A DNA stretch of 64,000 nt from Corynebacterium sp. BD556 (GTDB lineage: Bacteria; Actinomycetota; Actinomycetes; Mycobacteriales; Mycobacteriaceae): NCBI RefSeq assembly GCF_038452275.1, contig NZ_CP141643.1, positions 1 to 64,000 of the forward strand, in the 5' to 3' direction. The notes under the pieces were generated by a model. It did not search any database. It was not told the origin of the DNA and saw only the letters and a list, made by a program, of their open reading frames with translations. Each line of letters opens with the position of its first letter. The stretch's first letter is position 1. Of the stretch, positions 8,504 through 17,371 are shown one piece after another. The translations under genes and the position numbers were made by a program.

Positions 8504-9402
8504 ACCGCTTTCAGTTCGTTGATGACCACCGAGACTTCTACGAGGTCAAGCGGTTATGTGAGGTCCTGAAGATCAACCGGTCCTCCTACTACAAGTGGAA
8601 ATCTGCTGCTCCTGCCCGCCGGCGACGCCTCGTCGCTGACGCGGCGCTGGGAGCGAGGATCAAGGCCGTGTTCACAGCTGAGAACGGCTGTTACGGGGCG
8701 AAACGCATCACAGCGGCCATCAACTCGGATCCGACCAGCGATGATCGCCTCAATCACAAGCGCACCGCCAGGCTGATGCGCCAGATGGAATTGTTCGGCT
8801 ACACCAAGAAACGCCGCGTAAAGACCACGGTGTCTGCGAAACGCGCTCCGACGTTTCCGGATCTGCTCGCACGCCGTTTCACCGCGGAGAAACCAAACAC
8901 GGTCTACGTCGGCGATATCACCTACCTCCCGATTGCAGATGGGTCGAATATGTACCTGGCGACGGTCATCGACTGCTACTCGCGGCAGTTGACCGGTTTC
9001 GCGATCGCCGTCCACATGCGTACGGAGTTAGTTGAAGAGGCTTTGATGATGGCTTACGGGATCCGTGGCGGGCTTGACGGAGCGATTTTCCACTCCGATC
9101 ATGGCAGTGTATACACCTCTGATCGGTACCGAAGACTATGTGAACGTCTCGGTGTTACCCAATCGATGGGAGCAATTGGTACCAGCGCGGATAATTCTCT
9201 GGCGGAGTCGTTCAACGCCACGTTGAAACGGGAAGTCCTTCAAGATACACCTGTTTTCGCCAGTCAGCTGGTGTGTCGCCGGGACGTGTTCCAATGGTGC
9301 AGTCGCTACAACACCAAACGCCTGCACTCGAGGTGCGGCTATCGTTCGCCGAACGCCTTTGAATCTTCCGAAACAGCTATACTCAAAACCGCATCTGATT
9401 AA
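8500..9402 (+). CDS. IS B OrfB transposase, copy 3
   Basis: A 300-residue IS3 transposase with complete DDE core. It differs from copy 2 by Thr for Ala after VLQD. Confidence 0.92.
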   Translation: MNRFQFVDDHRDFYEVKRLCEVLKINRSSYYKWKSAAPARRRRLVADAALGARIKAVFTAENGCYGAKRITAAINSDPTSDDRLNHKRTARLMRQMELFGYTKKRRVKTTVSAKRAPTFPDLLARRFTAEKPNTVYVGDITYLPIADGSNMYLATVIDCYSRQLTGFAIAVHMRTELVEEALMMAYGIRGGLDGAIFHSDHGSVYTSDRYRRLCERLGVTQSMGAIGTSADNSLAESFNATLKREVLQDTPVFASQLVCRRDVFQWCSRYNTKRLHSRCGYRSPNAFESSETAILKTASD

Positions 9403-9945
9403 AACTCCGTGTCCACTTTCCGGGGTTCAGACCCTCCTTCGAACATCTCCCGGGCGATCTTCTCCCCAACTTGTCCTTTTTGATTCGAAGACAAAGCGTC
9501 GATACGCGCCTGCAACGCCGGATTATCGACTTGACTATATTGTTTTAACCCGAAAGGATCACACCAAAGCACAGGATGGGCAACATAACCCTGCGCAGAA
9601 GAAAGCCGCGCTGCCACCCCCAAAGGATCCTGCGCATTGTAAATACCGGCTTTCGGATCATAAAACCGGAACCTGTTATACGCCCACCCCGATTCCTGGT
9701 CAACATACTGTCCAGCAAATAAAAGCGGCGTACTGTGCGTACCTCTCCAGCGACGTTGACCATACAACGTGTGGACAGCACACCCAAGCACTTCACCTGT
9801 ACACGGGTCGATGATCTCCTGCGGCGCACCCGCCAAATCTGCCATAAGGGCATAAAGGGCATGAAATGAAGCGTCTGTCAGCGCTCTTTGAAAAGTAGCC
9901 CAAAACGCTCCTCGAAAAGTAGCCCACCCGGAAAAGATTGGATGG

Positions 9946-11148
9946 GTGATTTCATTGGAGGAATGGGCGCAGATCCGATACCTGCGTGGGCAGGGTCTGT
10001 CATTGAGGAAGATCGCGGCCGAAGTGGGCTGTGCGAAGAAGACGGTGGAGAAGGCTTTGGCTTCAGATTCGCCGCCTTGTTACAAGCCACGGGATGCCAA
10101 AGGCACGAGTTTCGATCCGTTTGAACCGCAGGTCAGGGAACTTCTCACGGAAACACCGCAGCTTAATGCCAAGGTGTTGGCTCAGCGAGTGGGCTGGACA
10201 GGCTCGGATTCATGGTTTCGCAAACACGTTGCCAGGATCCGGACTGAGTATATGCCCGCCGACCCAGTCGATACCCTTACTCACGCCCCGGGGCGTGAGA
10301 TCCAATGTGATCTCACTTTTGCACCGGGTGGACTACCTGATGCTGATGGGGTCTACCGCGCGTTGCCGGTGTTGGTGATGGCAGCCTCGCATTCTCGTTT
10401 CGCTGCGGCGTGTGTGCTTCCCTCGCGCACGACTGATGACTTGATCGCCGGGATGTGGCAGTTGATAACACGTGATTTCCAAGCGGTACCAGATCGGCTC
10501 GTGTGGGATCACGAGTCCGGGATTGGCAAGGCGAAGCTGTGCGAGCCTGTTGCCGCATTCGGCGGGGCGCTGTGCTGCAGAATCGTTCAGACCCCACCGC
10601 GGGACCCGGAATCTAAAGGCATCGTCGAGCGCACCAACGGGTACATGAAGCGTTCCTTCTTCCCCGGGCGCCGGTTCAGCGACCCGGTGGATGTGCAAGC
10701 CCAACTTGATGAGTGGTTCACCACAATCGCCAACGCACGCGTTCACACCACGTTGAAGGCCACACCGGCGGACTTGTTTGCAGCTGATCAGCGGGCGATG
10801 CGCCCCTTGCCACCGTATCCGCCGGTGTTCGGTGTCAGGCCCGCGGTGCGCCTGCCGCGAAACTACTACGTCACCGTTGACACCAACCAGTACAGCGTGG
10901 ATCCGACATTCATTGACCGACTAGTCACTGTGCGCAGCACGCTTGATGAAATCGCCGTGACCGGGCCACACGGTGAACCCGCCGCGGTGCACCCACGCCA
11001 CTGGGGCCAGCACAAGGTCATCACCGACCCCGCCCACACCCAAACTGCCCGCGCCATGCGCCGCGACCTAGCTACGGCGGGCGAGAGATTCCAGCCAGAT
11101 ACCGCTGTTGACATCGCTGACCTATCCATCTACGACCACATCGCCTAA
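9946..11148 (+). CDS. istA: IS21 transposase IstA
   Basis: A 400-residue IstA. It has an N-terminal helix-turn-helix (GLSLRKIAAEVGCAKKTV), an rve core with the first D in REIQCDLTF, D2 in LVWDHESGIG and E in PESKGIVERTNGYMK, and a C-terminal beta domain. The start is a GTG at 9946. It differs from copy 2 by Thr for Pro near residue 100 (IRTEYM). Confidence 0.93.
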   Translation: MISLEEWAQIRYLRGQGLSLRKIAAEVGCAKKTVEKALASDSPPCYKPRDAKGTSFDPFEPQVRELLTETPQLNAKVLAQRVGWTGSDSWFRKHVARIRTEYMPADPVDTLTHAPGREIQCDLTFAPGGLPDADGVYRALPVLVMAASHSRFAAACVLPSRTTDDLIAGMWQLITRDFQAVPDRLVWDHESGIGKAKLCEPVAAFGGALCCRIVQTPPRDPESKGIVERTNGYMKRSFFPGRRFSDPVDVQAQLDEWFTTIANARVHTTLKATPADLFAADQRAMRPLPPYPPVFGVRPAVRLPRNYYVTVDTNQYSVDPTFIDRLVTVRSTLDEIAVTGPHGEPAAVHPRHWGQHKVITDPAHTQTARAMRRDLATAGERFQPDTAVDIADLSIYDHIA

Positions 11149-11191
11149 CACGGCCTCAACGCCCCACAAACTTCAAGGAGAGCTCTTTCCT

Positions 11192-11989
11192 ATGACCCGC
11201 ACCAGCGCCCACGACACCGCGGCGGCAATTAGTCACCTCGCACGGGAGTTGAAAGCCCCACGCATCGACAACGTCTACTCAACCATCGCCAATCAAGCAC
11301 GTAGCCAATCCTGGACATTCGAGGAGTACCTCGCCGCCGTGCTATCTGTCGAAGCGACCGCCCGCGCAGAATCCGGAGCATCATTACGCGTCAAACGCGC
11401 CGGCTTTCCGGCCGTGAAAACCATCGCCGACTTCGACTTCACCGCACAACCCAGTATTGACCGCACTGAAATCGCACGCCTTGAAACCGGGGCCTGGGTC
11501 GCCACAGCTGAAAACGTCGTCCTGCTCGGCCCACCCGGAACCGGCAAAACCCACCTCGCCACCGCACTTGGCATCACAGCAGCGCAGCAAGGCTATCGCG
11601 TCCTCTTCGACACCGCCGCCGGGTGGGTAAACACCCTCACTGAAGCCCACAACACCGGCAAACTCGAAACGCTGCTGAAACGATTAAACCGCTACCACCT
11701 GCTCATCATCGACGAACTCGGCTACATTCCCGTCGAAGCTGACGCGGCGAACCTGTTTTTTCAACTCGTCTCCAGACGCTACGAACACGGCTCCATCATC
11801 GTGACCTCAAACCTAGCGTTTTCCCAATGGGCGCAATGCTTCGGCGACATCACAGTAGCCACCGCCATGGTCGACCGCATCGTCCACCACGCCAAAATCT
11901 TTCAACACCGAGGAGTAAGCCACCGCATCAAAGGACGCGAAATACCCGCACCAACAACCCCCTCACCAACCCCACATCAGGCACAATAA
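11192..11989 (+). CDS. istB: IS21 helper ATPase IstB
   Basis: A 265-residue AAA+ protein related to DnaC, which assists IstA in target capture. Walker A is GPPGTGKTH, Walker B LLIIDELGY, and sensor 1 IIVTSNLAF. ATG 11192 has aaggag at 11175-11180. Near-identical to copy 2. Confidence 0.93.
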   Translation: MTRTSAHDTAAAISHLARELKAPRIDNVYSTIANQARSQSWTFEEYLAAVLSVEATARAESGASLRVKRAGFPAVKTIADFDFTAQPSIDRTEIARLETGAWVATAENVVLLGPPGTGKTHLATALGITAAQQGYRVLFDTAAGWVNTLTEAHNTGKLETLLKRLNRYHLLIIDELGYIPVEADAANLFFQLVSRRYEHGSIIVTSNLAFSQWAQCFGDITVATAMVDRIVHHAKIFQHRGVSHRIKGREIPAPTTPSPTPHQAQ

Positions 11990-12100
11990 CAACGACCACA
12001 CTGGGCTACTTTTCAAAGAGCGCCAGTGGGCTACATTTCGAAGAGCGCTCACAGCGTCCTGGGTTTAGTTCCTACTTCTGCTAAGGAAGGATTGGACACT

Positions 12101-12422
12101 ATGCCTAGGAATTACTCCGTCGAGTTCAAGGAGAAGGGCGCTCCATCAGATCATTGAGATCGCCCGCCTGGAGTCTTACTCCCTGCAACGTGCCTACACG
12201 AAAGTCGGCGAGCTCCTTGGAGTATCTCACCACACGTTGCAGTCTTGCCACCGTGACAGTACCTCAGTACGCAATAGTTCTGACGCTTCAGGCAGCGAAA
12301 CAATGGAAGCAGAACTCAAGCGTCTGCGCCGGGAAAACCGCGAGCTGAAACAAGCAAACGCGATTTTCAAAACTGCTTCGGCTTTCATCACAACGGAACC
12401 CGACCGACCCACAACCAAATGA
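12101..12422 (+). pseudogene. IS D OrfA with frameshift, copy 1
   Basis: ATG 12101 opens MPRNYSVEFKEK, then an extra G in aagggcg (about 12134-12140) shifts the frame. Reading resumes in another frame as LHQIIEIARLESYSLQRA and continues to a zipper (MEAELKRLRRENRELKQ) and a stop overlapping orfB. The same extra G is present in copy 2, so it is either an old mutation or a frameshift site at a G run. Confidence 0.75.
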
Positions 12423-13327
12423 TCCCTTACATCGACGCCTACAAAGATCAGTTTGGGGTCGAGGCCATCTGCCGAGTCATTAAACAGACAGATCATGGAT
12501 TCATCACCTCACGCGACGACCGCAAAGCCACCACACGGGTTCCCAGCGCAAGAGCCTTAAGCGATAGCCTGCTCATCCCGGAGACTCAACGGGCGCATGC
12601 GGAGAATTTCTCGGTCTACGGCATCCACAAAATGCGGCACGCGATGAACCGTGAAGGCTTTCATATTGGTCGCGACAAGACAGCCCGGTTAATGAAACTA
12701 GCCGGTGTGAGCAGTTGTAGACGAGGACGCCCCCCGGTAACCACGATCGGCCCGATGACACCGGATCATCGCCCTGATCTTGTGCAGCGAGACTTCCGTG
12801 CACAAGCACCAGGCAGGCTTTGGGTTGCCGACATTACTCACGTTCACACCCTGGCAGGTTTCGCCTCCACCGCTTTAGCCGTAAACGCCTACACCCGAAA
12901 AACTGTTGGTGTTGCTACGCGCTCGACGATGCGTACCGATGCGCTGCCAATGCAGGCCTTGGAACAAGCGTTAACGACTACGGGGCGAATCCATGGAAAC
13001 AAGCTGATTCACCATAGCGATCAGGGCGGCCAGTACGTGTCACTGACGTATCCCACTGCTCTAGCTAAATCCAAAATCCGGCCAAACGGAGGAACAGTCG
13101 GTGATTTATATGACAATGCTCTAGCCGAGACAGTCAACGGCCTCTACAAAGCTGAACTCATTTATGCTCAAGGTCCCTGGACATCGGTCGGAGAAGTCGA
13201 ACTGGCCACCTTGCGGTGGGTGCATTGGTGGAACACCACGAGGCTTTACAAAGCATTGGACTACGCCACCCCACAGGAAATAGAAACCGAGAACTATCTC
13301 ACCGAGCTCATCAACACTGGGCCGTAA
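12419..13327 (+). CDS. IS D OrfB transposase, copy 1
   Basis: A 302-residue IS3 OrfB with open frame. It has an HTH_21 region, LWVADITHVH (D1), IHHSDQGGQYVS (D2), YDNALAETVNGLYK (E) and a terminal RLYKALDYATPQE. The translation start lies within the end of the broken orfA. Copy 2 of this gene is in pieces. Confidence 0.88.
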   Translation: MIPYIDAYKDQFGVEAICRVIKQTDHGFITSRDDRKATTRVPSARALSDSLLIPETQRAHAENFSVYGIHKMRHAMNREGFHIGRDKTARLMKLAGVSSCRRGRPPVTTIGPMTPDHRPDLVQRDFRAQAPGRLWVADITHVHTLAGFASTALAVNAYTRKTVGVATRSTMRTDALPMQALEQALTTTGRIHGNKLIHHSDQGGQYVSLTYPTALAKSKIRPNGGTVGDLYDNALAETVNGLYKAELIYAQGPWTSVGEVELATLRWVHWWNTTRLYKALDYATPQEIETENYLTELINTGP

Positions 13328-13357
13328 AAGAAGCGGAACTAAACCCAGGACGCTTCA

Positions 13358-13525
13358 CACCTTCGCGCTGCGCGAGATCGACCAGTCCTTCGCGTGTTTC
13401 CTGCCGTAAGTCGGCATGTAAACGGGATAGTACATGGGAAATTCCATGTCAATGTGAGCGTGGCAGAGAAGTTGGGCTGGCTTTTCGACGCACTCTGCTT
13501 TCTTGATTAGCAGCTCCTGCGAGCT
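13358..13525 (+). pseudogene. Relic of a DNA methyltransferase related to the gene at 23262
   Basis: Bases 13359-13384 are identical to 23604-23629 (26 of 26). The frame reads TFALREIDQSFACFLP, then a stop, and goes on in the same frame as GM, stop, TG, stop, YMGNSHVNVSVAEKLGWLFDAL. This aligns without gaps to TFALREIDQHFTFFLPWAGM and to HADVRAAEKMGTLFDEL in the intact protein (residues 115-165). Three in-frame stops show long decay. The left edge is the IS D end; homology fades by about 13525. Confidence 0.85.
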
Positions 13526-13583
13526 ACAAATCTGCCACTAATCACTCCCTAGGCGCCCATCGGCAGGTGCTGAAGTTAGCGTT

Positions 13584-13830
13584 TTGGAAGATCCGAACCT
13601 ACGGCGCAATTCTGCTGAGATTGGTCCAAGCGGACGCTACCGCATTCACCCGCAGGCGCTAGGAGATAAGCCAGCAGTTCCTGCCGGGAACACTCGCCCT
13701 ACACCGTTGCGCAGTATGGAAGTGAAGTTTGTCAAGAGATTGGGAGTAGACGAGCAGATCCGGGATGGCCTGGCAGATGCTGGCGCTGGTACTTTAAAAC
13801 CTAAAAGTCTGGTTGTCGAGGGGTATGGAA
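13584..13830 (+). pseudogene. Decayed RHS toxin tail upstream of the immunity cluster
   Basis: The reading GRYRIHPQ-LGDK and then MEVKFVKRLGVDEQIRDGL matches the toxin tail at 8091-7801 (GRFLRDHPRGDK and VEVKFRRKLGLERQIRDGL). The segment carrying the PD acid is garbled. The 3' half is gone, and the sequence joins directly to the spacer before the immunity gene (aaaagtctggttgtcgaggg), which is shared with 7800-7755. Confidence 0.75.
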
Positions 13831-13843
13831 GTGAGTAAGTGAT

Positions 13844-14443
13844 ATGCCGGTACCGAATCCTTTTGAGCCGAATTTAGATGCTGAGCAGTTTTTGACTGAG
13901 CGGTTTATTGAGTTGATTCCGGGGTTTAGGGAGGAGCAGGACAAGGACAATTATGTTGACTTTGCTGTGGCGGCAGTGGAGATGACGGATCGGAAGATGA
14001 GAAGGGACATCATTGCTGCGTTGCGTCCCTATGCGGAGCAGTTGCATTGGGGTCCGATTAGCAGTGGGGTCTTTGGGATGTTGGAGCAGCTCGGGGCGAA
14101 GGATCTGGATGTCACGGCGGTGGTCGACGATTTTGAAGAGTATAAGGAGTACCCAGCCAACAAAACAAAAACTTTGTTTAGCGGAGGAACTGCTTTCTTG
14201 CAGCGGAGTGTGCATCCGCGTAATTTTGAGCAGTTCAATCGTTTTTTGAAGATGCAGTCCTCGAGGCGGCCGGATCCTTTATTGAAATCTCAGCAGGCCC
14301 TGATTTGGGATGGGGTGGGCACAAGTAAGAAGTTTCGGGAGCATCCTGGGTTTGCGTGGCTGGTGCACAGTAGATTTGCTGGTACAGCACCGGAGGTGGA
14401 TAAGGCCTTGGAGCGCATCGCTAAAGCTCAAGGCTTGGAGTAG
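13844..14443 (+). CDS. Immunity-like protein, family 1, complete copy
   Basis: The complete 199-residue reference copy of family 1: an N-terminal VPNPFEPN, an ELIPGFREEQDKDN helix, GAKDLDVTAVVDDF, a VHPRNFEQFNRF block and a conserved C-terminal half (WDGVGTSKKFREHPGF). Soluble, no signal peptide. It starts at ATG 13844, after a decayed toxin tail, so it is now an orphan. The last 74 codons are identical to bases 2-223. Confidence 0.65.
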   Translation: MPVPNPFEPNLDAEQFLTERFIELIPGFREEQDKDNYVDFAVAAVEMTDRKMRRDIIAALRPYAEQLHWGPISSGVFGMLEQLGAKDLDVTAVVDDFEEYKEYPANKTKTLFSGGTAFLQRSVHPRNFEQFNRFLKMQSSRRPDPLLKSQQALIWDGVGTSKKFREHPGFAWLVHSRFAGTAPEVDKALERIAKAQGLE

Positions 14444-14486
14444 TGTGTCCTTTGAGTTATGCAGGATGCGAGAGAAAGAATGTGAT

Positions 14487-15086
14487 ATGACGGTACCGAA
14501 CCCTTTTCAGTGGAATGAAGAAGTTGATCAGTTTCTGATTGAACAGTTCAAAGAGTTGATTCCCGAATTCCGTGAGAAGTATGAAAAGTATTCGAACTTC
14601 ACAATCGGAGCGAAAATACATGCAGATACGGAAACCAGGCAAGAAGTTATCGCTGCGTTGCGCTCCTATGCAGAAGAAGGGCCCTGGGGTCCGTTTAGGC
14701 GTGGGATTTTTAGAATGTTGGTGGATTTTGGGGCGAAGGACTTAGACGTCACCCCTGTAGTTGATGAGGTAGAGAAGTATAAGGATTATCCGGCAGAAGA
14801 AACGAAGTTTTTGTTTGATGCGGCCACTGCGGAACTGACTGGCAGTGTGCATCCGCGTAATTTTGATCAGTTGAATCGGTTCTTCTCGTTACAGTCCTCG
14901 ATCTCCCCAGATCCCTTGGCGTTTTTTCAACATAGCTTGATTTGGTACGCATCGTGGAAGAGTCAGAAATTTCGGGAAGATTCCCGGTTTTTGTGGCTAG
15001 TTGATAGTAGATTTGCAGGTGCAGGCCAAATTGTTGACGAAGGGTTAGAGCGTATCGCTCAAGCCCAGCAAAAGGAGGAAGACTGA
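14487..15086 (+). CDS. Immunity-like protein, family 2, second copy
   Basis: Encodes the same 199-residue protein as 267-866; one silent base change (ggt to ggg near 14681). Sits 43 bases after family 1 and overlaps the next start by one base. Confidence 0.6.
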   Translation: MTVPNPFQWNEEVDQFLIEQFKELIPEFREKYEKYSNFTIGAKIHADTETRQEVIAALRSYAEEGPWGPFRRGIFRMLVDFGAKDLDVTPVVDEVEKYKDYPAEETKFLFDAATAELTGSVHPRNFDQLNRFFSLQSSISPDPLAFFQHSLIWYASWKSQKFREDSRFLWLVDSRFAGAGQIVDEGLERIAQAQQKEED

Positions 15087-15490
15087 TGATCATTCCGAAT
15101 TATTTGTCGATTACCAAAGAACAGTATGAGGAGTTGCTTCGTCTGGATCCCGATGATGCTGTTGATCTTGCGATGGAATGGGTGGAAGCAGAAGTTTTGG
15201 GAAAACCAAATGCAGTCACGGTTGAAAATATTGACAAACGGTACGTGGCACTAGCAGAAGCATTGAGCAATCCATTGGCTGTAGAAGCTGTGAATGGATC
15301 AGTTGGGATTGGTGATGTTGATGAAGAATTGTTCGTCGCTGATCCCGCTAAAGTTGCCGCGATGGCGAAAGCACTGGCGGAAAGCACCATCGATGACGAT
15401 GACGATTTCATAGATGAAATGGAAACTCTGACAGAGTTTTATACCGCTGCTGCCGAAAACGGCCACGCGGTAGCTGTGTTATATGGCTAA
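15086..15490 (+). CDS. DUF1877/YfbM-like protein, second copy
   Basis: A 134-residue protein, parallel to the one at 866-1270. It has AVDLAMEW for AWDLAGEW, VENIDKRY for VVDIDKRY, GIGDVDEELF for GLGDVDDSLF, and a final Gly for Asn. Changes replace surface-type residues while the framework is kept. ATGA coupling to the upstream gene. Confidence 0.55.
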   Translation: MIIPNYLSITKEQYEELLRLDPDDAVDLAMEWVEAEVLGKPNAVTVENIDKRYVALAEALSNPLAVEAVNGSVGIGDVDEELFVADPAKVAAMAKALAESTIDDDDDFIDEMETLTEFYTAAAENGHAVAVLYG

Positions 15491-15509
15491 GAAAACGCTG
15501 CTGCTCGGA

Positions 15510-15786
15510 TCTGGTCCACGTGCGGGGTCACGCTGAAACCAGGCTTCGGTGATGTCACGGTAGTCATTGCTATGTTCGGCTGCGTGGTTTACCTCGTGAG
15601 GATCTTTTAGCACCTTGTGAGTTTCTTTTAGCGTTGCGGTGTTGGCTACTGCTTTGAAGGGCGGGAAAGTGCTCGCGGCAACACTTGTCGGACCAACCCA
15701 CATATGAGGCGCAATATTTACGACCATATTGGGTTGTTTTTTAAGGGTGCTAGTGGGCTGCATTTCGAAGGGTGTTCACTCGGTGG
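15510..15786 (+). pseudogene. Old IS21-family relic: istB 3' end plus right terminus
   Basis: The plus-strand frame from about 15550 reads GDVTVVIAMFGCVVYLVRIF then a stop, aligning to GDITVATAMVDRIVHHAKIF near the C-terminus of IstB. Farther on, accaacccacatatgaggcg matches the istB end. The segment 15728-15783 (tgggctgcatttcgaaggg) matches the IS21 right terminus with many substitutions and an insertion. It is far more diverged than the two intact copies. A minus-strand open frame here is only its shadow. Confidence 0.75.
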
Positions 15787-16468
15787 TCAGTTAGTTGGTG
15801 AGTGCACCACTATGGGTCCTGATGCAGGTTGTGGTTGGGTGGTTTCTACAGATCCATGAAGTGAAGCGTCCTGGGTTTAGTTCCGCTTCTTTTACGGCCC
15901 AGTGTTGATGGGGTGGGTGAGATAGTTCTTGGTTTCTCTTTCCTGTGGGTTGGCATAGTCCAACGCTTTGTAAAGCCGCTTGGTGTTTCACCAATGCACT
16001 CGCCGTAAGGTGGCCAGTTCGACTTCTCCGACCGATGTCCAGGGAGCTTGAGCATAAATGAGTTCCGTTTTGTAGGGGCTGTTGACTGTCTCGGCTAGAG
16101 CATTGTCATATAGATCACGGACCGTTCCTCCGTTTGGCCGGATTTTGGATTTAGCTAGAGCCGTGGAATACGTCAGTGACACGTACTGGCCGCCCTGATC
16201 GCTATGGTGAATCAGCTTGTTTCCATGGATTCGCCCTGTAATCGTTAACGCTTGTTTCAAGGGCTTTTATTGGCGGTGCATCGGTACGCAGTGTAGAGCG
16301 TGTAGCAACATCAACAGTTTTTGGGTGTAGGCGTTTACGGCAAACGCGGTGGAGGCGAATCCTGCCAGGGTGTGAACGTGAGTAATGTCGGCAACCCAAA
16401 GCCTGCCTGGTGCTTGTGCACGGAAGTTTCGCTGCAGGGTCTGAACCCCGGAAAGTGGACACGGAGTT

Positions 16469-17371
16469 TTAATCAGATGCGGTTTTGAGTATAGCTGTTT
16501 CGGAAGATTCAAAGGCGTTCGGCGAACGATAGCCGCACCTCGAGTGCAGGCGTTTGGTGTTGTAGCGACTGCACCATTGGAACACGTCCCGGCGACACAC
16601 CAGCTGACTGGCGAAAACAGGTGCATCTTGAAGGACTTCCCGTTTCAACGTGGCGTTGAACGACTCCGCCAGAGAATTATCCGCGCTGGTACCAATTGCT
16701 CCCATCGATTGGGTAACACCGAGACGTTCACATAGTCTTCGGTACCGATCAGAGGTGTATACACTGCCATGATCGGAGTGGAAAATCGCTCCGTCAAGCC
16801 CGCCACGGATCCCGTAAGCCATCATCAAAGCCTCTTCAACTAACTCCGTACGCATGTGGACGGCGATCGCGAAACCGGTCAACTGCCGCGAGTAGCAGTC
16901 GATGACCGTCGCCAGGTACATATTCGACCCATCTGCAATCGGGAGGTAGGTGATATCGCCGACGTAGACCATGTTTGGTTTCTCCGCGGTGAAACGGCGT
17001 GCGAGCAGATCCGGAAACGTCGGAGCGCGTTTCGCAGACACCGTGGTCTTTACGCGGCGTTTCTTGGTGTAGCCGAACAATTCCATCTGGCGCATCAGCC
17101 TGGCGGTGCGCTTGTGATTGAGGCGATCATCGCTGGTCGGATCCGAGTTGATGGCCGCTGTGATGCGTTTCGCCCCGTAACAGCCGTTCTCAGCTGTGAA
17201 CACGGCCTTGATCCTCGCTCCCAGCGCCGCGTCAGCGACGAGGCGTCGCCGGCGGGCAGGAGCAGCAGATTTCCACTTGTAGTAGGAGGACCGGTTGATC
17301 TTCAGGACCTCACATAACCGCTTGACCTCGTAGAAGTCTCGGTGGTCATCAACGAACTGAAAGCGGTTCAC
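16469..17371 (-). CDS. IS B OrfB transposase, copy 4
   Basis: A full-length 300-residue IS3 transposase. It differs from the other copies by Met for Thr just before VYVGDITYLP. Confidence 0.92.
   Translation of the reverse strand: MNRFQFVDDHRDFYEVKRLCEVLKINRSSYYKWKSAAPARRRRLVADAALGARIKAVFTAENGCYGAKRITAAINSDPTSDDRLNHKRTARLMRQMELFGYTKKRRVKTTVSAKRAPTFPDLLARRFTAEKPNMVYVGDITYLPIADGSNMYLATVIDCYSRQLTGFAIAVHMRTELVEEALMMAYGIRGGLDGAIFHSDHGSVYTSDRYRRLCERLGVTQSMGAIGTSADNSLAESFNATLKREVLQDAPVFASQLVCRRDVFQWCSRYNTKRLHSRCGYRSPNAFESSETAILKTASD

Larger units (their letters stand above)
8092..9434 (+). mobile_element. IS B copy 3, complete (1343 bp), inside the RHS toxin gene
   Basis: Same ends and length as copies 2 and 4. 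The flanks are ccc on the left and tcc on the right, so a clean 3-bp target duplication is not seen. Removing the element restores the toxin frame. Intact orfA and orfB. Confidence 0.93.
7801..9866 (-). pseudogene. RHS-family polymorphic toxin (C-terminal part), interrupted by IS B copy 3
   Basis: Minus-strand piece 1 (9866-9435) is an RHS-repeat-associated core: FAGQYVDQESGWAYNRFRFYD, then QDPLGVAA and WCDPFGLKQY, which is the conserved end of an RHS shell. The frame continues as GQVGEKIAREMFEGG to the IS. Piece 2 (8091-7801) resumes in frame with RFLRDHPRGDKYVV, then GRTYIPDLTL and IVEVKFRRKLG, ending ESLIERMVP. PD followed by EVK spaced 10-11 residues fits a PD-(D/E)XK nuclease. The N-terminal shell is cut off at 9866 by IS D. 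Both breaks mean the full toxin is not made. Confidence 0.8.
9876..12053 (+). mobile_element. IS21-family element, copy 1 (about 2178 bp)
   Basis: Ends TGTCAGCGCTCTT at 9876 and AAGAGCGCTCACA ending at 12053, each followed by a second internal block (aaaagtagccca type), the multiple terminal repeats of IS21. Flanked by 5-bp direct repeats gcgtc (9871-9875 and 12054-12058). Carries istA and istB, both intact. Confidence 0.95.
9867..13357 (+). mobile_element. IS3-family element 'IS D' copy 1, split by IS21 in its left end
   Basis: The right end reads ggacgcttca at 13348-13357. The left end TGAAGCGTC is at 9867-9875, is interrupted by IS21 (9876-12053), and continues as GCGTCCTGGGTTTAGTTCC from 12054. 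So the IS21 landed within the terminal repeat of IS D with a 5-bp duplication (gcgtc). The left side of IS D truncates the RHS gene; its right side abuts a methyltransferase relic. Confidence 0.88.
14221..15509 (+). repeat. Direct repeat, copy 2 of the immunity cluster (partner 1-1289)
   Basis: Second copy of the 1.29 kb repeat. Here the family 1 gene is complete because sequence upstream of the repeat is present. Recombination between the two copies would delete the intervening 14.2 kb. Confidence 0.9.

Noticed and set aside
9359..9814. Plus-strand open frame of 151 residues
   Set aside because: It begins in IS B and runs antisense to the RHS core, which has clear family motifs.
15479..15763. 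Minus-strand open frame of 94 residues
   Set aside because: The DNA aligns on the plus strand to the istB end and IS21 terminus, so this frame is a shadow of a relic.
16856..17317. 153-residue frame antisense to IS B OrfB, repeated in each copy
   Set aside because: Repetition only reflects the IS copies; the transposase strand has the DDE motifs.
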